Below, one piece after another: positions 7,075 through 9,091 of a stretch of 9,091 bases of DNA. Below the pieces are notes generated by a model. That model ran no database searches, was not told the origin of the DNA, and worked only from the letters and a program-made list of their open reading frames with translations. Where the stretch lies: NCBI GenBank assembly GCA_018817205.1, contig JAHIUE010000041.1, positions 1-9,091 on the forward strand, given 5' to 3'. The translations under genes and the position numbers were made by a program. Position 1 is the stretch's first letter. Every line of letters starts with the position of its first letter. This stretch comes from Patescibacteria group bacterium (GTDB lineage Bacteria; Patescibacteriota; Microgenomatia; Daviesbacterales; UBA10151).

Positions 7075-7892
7075 AATCGATATTTATTTATTTCATCCTT
7101 GAGTTTTATTGTTTCTTCCCGACTTTTTGCCGCAAAATCCTCTCCGTTTGAGGCAAAAATAATCCCCCTAGATGAATTTATTAACATCCCCATCTTTTGG
7201 GAATTTAGCCCTGCTTTGACTGTTTTTTCAACATCTCCACCTTGGGCCCCGATTCCCGGAACTAGAACTGTCATATCTCCTGCGATACCTCTTACATCTG
7301 CCAATTCTTCAGGGTAAGTTGCCCCCACCACCAGAAAACAATTATTATTCTTATTCCACTCGTTTACCACCTTTTTTGCGACTATTTGATAGAGCTTTTG
7401 CCCATCAAAAACAAGATCCTGAAACTCGCCAGCTCCAGGATTAGAGGTACGGCATAAAATTATTGCCGCCTTATCAATTCTGTCTAAAAAAGGCTTTATT
7501 GCTTCCGAACCAAGATAAGGATGAAGGGTAATAGCATCAACTCCTAAATGCTCATACGCATATGCTACATACCCGTCATTGGTAGTACCTATGTCTGCCC
7601 GTTTTGCATCTAAAATAATTGGTATCTCCGGATATGTTTTTTTAATATAATCACAGGTCATTTTAAGCTGTTCTATCCCTTTGGGTCCCCTTGCCTCATA
7701 AAAGGCAGAGTTCGGTTTATAGCTGACAACTAAATCATAGGTTGCATCAATAATTGCTTTATTAAATTCAAACTGGGGGTTTTCGGAATTTTTAAAATGT
7801 GCGGGCAATTTATTAAAATCACTATCAAGGCCAATGCAGACAAGGGAAATATTTTTCTTAATTATCTTATCAAACTTATCCTGTATATGCAT
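7071..7892 (-). CDS. pyrF: Orotidine 5'-phosphate decarboxylase (subfamily 2)
   Basis: PyrF decarboxylates orotidine 5'-phosphate to UMP, the product of the next gene's enzyme. At 273 residues it is the longer subfamily 2 type. The catalytic charged set is in LDAKRADIGTT (94-104: Asp95, Lys97, Asp100). Other hallmarks are IGLDSD (20-25), KPNSAFYEARG (59-69), TLHPYLGSEA (122-131), CRTSNPGAGEFQ (147-158) and VPGIGAQGGD (211-220). The open frame continues upstream to 7940, but those 16 residues have no family match and would overlap the divergent transporter gene and the putative promoter. The ATG at 7892-7890 was chosen; a TTGATA/TATTCT promoter-like pair is placed so that transcription would begin at this ATG. 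It heads the minus-strand run and overlaps pyrE by four bases. Confidence 0.95.
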   Translation of the reverse strand: MHIQDKFDKIIKKNISLVCIGLDSDFNKLPAHFKNSENPQFEFNKAIIDATYDLVVSYKPNSAFYEARGPKGIEQLKMTCDYIKKTYPEIPIILDAKRADIGTTNDGYVAYAYEHLGVDAITLHPYLGSEAIKPFLDRIDKAAIILCRTSNPGAGEFQDLVFDGQKLYQIVAKKVVNEWNKNNNCFLVVGATYPEELADVRGIAGDMTVLVPGIGAQGGDVEKTVKAGLNSQKMGMLINSSRGIIFASNGEDFAAKSREETIKLKDEINKYRL

Positions 7893-7908
7893 GTAGCAAG
7901 AATAACAA

Positions 7909-7924
7909 ATAAAGTATACTGTAT
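7909..7924. repeat. Imperfect palindrome in the divergent promoter region
   Basis: ATAAAGTATACTGTAT is a 16-base inverted repeat with a perfect AGTATACT core and one mismatched pair (7912/7921). It overlaps both predicted promoters. It could be an operator, or the core may arise only because a -10 box is self-complementary. Confidence 0.4.
7915..7920 (+). promoter_or_regulatory. Putative -10 box for the DMT transporter gene
   Basis: TATACT ends six bases before the transporter ATG at 7927, which would give a leaderless transcript. No good -35 hexamer is seen 16-18 bases upstream, where the pyrF start codon lies. The box sits inside the spacer of the pyrF promoter, so the two promoters would compete. 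Confidence 0.4.
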
Positions 7925-7926
7925 CA

Positions 7927-8829
7927 ATGGCTATTAACAAAGAGTCTATTCAAGGCGTAATTTTCGCACTAGTCGGTTGTGTTGGCTTAGGCATTTTGGG
8001 CATAGTGGATAAGGTTGGAACCCTGGAAAGCAACAACCCCTTTGTTTTCTCAACCCAAAGCCTATTATTTTCTTTACTTTTTACTCTTATTTTTGCTTTA
8101 TTTTACTTCAAGGGCTTACCAATCCGTAAAATCAGCAATTTGTCTATCTCTTCCCTAGGATTAATAATTTTGGTAGGTGTTTTTGCCTCGGGGATTTTTA
8201 TACTTCTTCGCTTCATAGGCTTAACTGAATCTACGGGCACTTTTGCCACCTTATCTCAAATAGTTACCACCTCCTTAACTGCTGTATTTGCCTGGTTTAT
8301 ATTAAAAGAGCAATTATCTAAATCATTTTGGGGTTTATTTATTGTGATTATTCTATCAATGTATTTTGTCTCTGTGGGAAGTTTAACTTTAGCAAGCGTT
8401 AAATCCGGGGATATTTATATACTTTTTGGCGCTATTTTCCTGGCAGTTGCAAATATCTTTTCCAGAATTGGCGTACAAAAAGTAGATCCTATTTTATTCT
8501 CGCTGGGAAGATTTATTTTCGGATCCATTTTTCTATTAATAACTGGGCTTCTTTTAGTAAATAATTATGGAATCTTAAACTCATTTACCGGATGGGTTAT
8601 ATTAAGCGGACTGCTCTGGGCGATGAATGTTATAGCCTTTAATTTAGCCATCAAAAGAATTGGCGTCACTTTTACTACATCACTACTGATGATGGCGCCT
8701 ATTATCACAATACTGCTCGAATATTCTCTGCTTAAGCATCATTTTACTTTTGTGCAAGTTGCAGCAGCATTAGTTGTTGTCGCGGGGGGACTTGCAATAA
8801 TTCTACACAAAAACCCGCTAGCCCTATAG
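7927..8829 (+). CDS. DMT superfamily (EamA-type) transporter
   Basis: The 300-residue protein has about ten membrane helices in two similar halves (roughly residues 8-150 and 162-295), the classic EamA drug/metabolite transporter layout. Landmarks include the helix start Q9-G25, a TFATLSQIVTTSLTAVFAWF stretch (105-124) ending with the KEQL loop (127-130), and the matching second-half region around FTTSLLMMAPIITILLEY (249-266) near KRIG (243-246). The second-half position matches the usual place of the conserved proline and glutamate in helix 9. The substrate cannot be told from sequence; amino acids, sugars, nucleobases or other metabolites are all possible. The only start is ATG 7927, since an in-frame TAA lies at 7903-7905. 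No Shine-Dalgarno precedes it. Being divergent from pyrF does not by itself show a pyrimidine role. Confidence 0.88.
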   Translation: MAINKESIQGVIFALVGCVGLGILGIVDKVGTLESNNPFVFSTQSLLFSLLFTLIFALFYFKGLPIRKISNLSISSLGLIILVGVFASGIFILLRFIGLTESTGTFATLSQIVTTSLTAVFAWFILKEQLSKSFWGLFIVIILSMYFVSVGSLTLASVKSGDIYILFGAIFLAVANIFSRIGVQKVDPILFSLGRFIFGSIFLLITGLLLVNNYGILNSFTGWVILSGLLWAMNVIAFNLAIKRIGVTFTTSLLMMAPIITILLEYSLLKHHFTFVQVAAALVVVAGGLAIILHKNPLAL

Positions 8830-8858
8830 TTGAATTCTTTACCTCATCATGATAAAAT
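8830..8858 (+). promoter_or_regulatory. Putative extended -10 promoter for the last gene, apparently leaderless
   Basis: TTGAAT (8830-8835), a 17-base spacer and TAAAAT (8853-8858) with an upstream TG at 8850-8851 form an extended -10 promoter match. The -10 ends six bases before the ATG at 8865. It starts directly after the transporter stop codon. No terminator hairpin with a T-tract is seen between the two genes. Confidence 0.5.
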
Positions 8859-8864
8859 TTCCGG

Positions 8865-9091
8865 ATGATCGCAGAAACCGAACCAATAGAACGTCTTGCA
8901 GAAGTCATATCTCTTCATTGGGACACTCCTACACACCTTAAGGCAGGATTACAATCAGAAATCTATGGCCCATATCTTCAGGCTATGATGAATCATGCTG
9001 TACAAAGAGTGAATGATGGAACAAATAACCCTGAAGCTACCGAGTTGGCTCTTCTTATTGCTGCAGATGAATATTTTTGGGCAGAGCGAGA
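8865..9091 (+). CDS. Hypothetical protein (partial, 3' end outside window)
   Basis: Starting at ATG 8865 an open frame of 75 codons plus two bases runs to the window edge. The translated part begins MIAETEPIERLAEV and is mostly acidic and helical, with no signal peptide or membrane helix. Aromatic and histidine residues recur (HW at 18-19, YGPY at 34-37, EYFW at 69-72). I do not recognise a family. The coding call rests on the well-placed promoter, a frame open for 75 codons and protein-like composition. The start has no Shine-Dalgarno, in line with a leaderless message. Confidence 0.6.
   Translation, partial: MIAETEPIERLAEVISLHWDTPTHLKAGLQSEIYGPYLQAMMNHAVQRVNDGTNNPEATELALLIAADEYFWAER

Larger units (their letters stand above)
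7899..7927 (-). promoter_or_regulatory. Putative pyrF promoter, apparently leaderless
   Basis: Reading the minus strand, TTGATA (7927-7922, five of six to TTGACA) and TATTCT (7904-7899, four of six to TATAAT) are separated by 17 bases. The -10 element ends six bases before the pyrF ATG, so the expected transcription start is at the A of the ATG. No Shine-Dalgarno is present. The -35 box overlaps the transporter's start codon. This is a consensus match by eye, without transcript data. Confidence 0.5.

Noticed and set aside
7893..7940. Upstream extension of the pyrF frame
   Set aside because: The 16 extra residues match no PyrF feature and would overlap the divergent transporter gene and the promoter region.
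8844..8868. Possible hairpin (TCATC...GATGA) after the transporter gene
   Set aside because: The stem is about five pairs with no T-tract and overlaps the next promoter, so it is not a credible terminator.

Overview
The window looks like part of a bacterial chromosome of about 40% G+C with very tight gene packing. Gene gaps are 0 to 36 bases, stop and start codons touch or overlap, and several proteins are trimmed-down versions of their families. The genetic code appears standard, because no in-frame TGA interrupts a conserved domain. A compact genome, minimal DprA, a membrane-anchored ClpC-like ATPase and a small exported protein of unknown family together suggest a Candidate Phyla Radiation (Patescibacteria) lineage, perhaps Microgenomates. 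That placement is an inference from style and family memory, not from a marker gene.

Region 1 (bases 1-7892, minus strand) is one long co-directional run. In transcription order it is pyrF, pyrE, mreC, mreD, mrdA (PBP2), dprA, a small exported protein, and a large ClpC-like double-AAA+ ATPase that runs off the left edge. PyrE and PyrF are the last two steps of UMP synthesis. MreC, MreD and PBP2 form the membrane and periplasmic part of the rod-shape cell-wall machine. DprA handles incoming single-stranded DNA for RecA. Neither mreB nor rodA is in the window, and pyrE sits where mreB would usually be.

Region 2 (7893-7926) is a 34-base divergent intergenic gap. It holds overlapping, oppositely directed promoter-like elements around an imperfect palindrome.

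Region 3 (7927-9091, plus strand) holds a ten-helix DMT/EamA-type transporter and the first 75 codons of an unrecognised protein that runs off the right edge. Both genes, and pyrF on the other strand, have a -10-like hexamer ending exactly six bases before the ATG and no Shine-Dalgarno sequence. This pattern suggests leaderless transcripts.

The most unusual object is the ClpC-like ATPase (1-2325). It keeps both Walker A motifs, both catalytic Walker B glutamates and an intact D2 arginine finger. It has N-terminal membrane segments, lacks the aromatic D1 pore loop, has an in-frame loss of the D2 GYVG pore loop, has no M-domain between the AAA+ modules, and shows no ClpP-docking tripeptide. It probably does not work as a standard ClpCP unfoldase. 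There are no RNA genes, CRISPR arrays, insertion sequences or long repeats that I can see, and no gene-free stretch over 300 bases.
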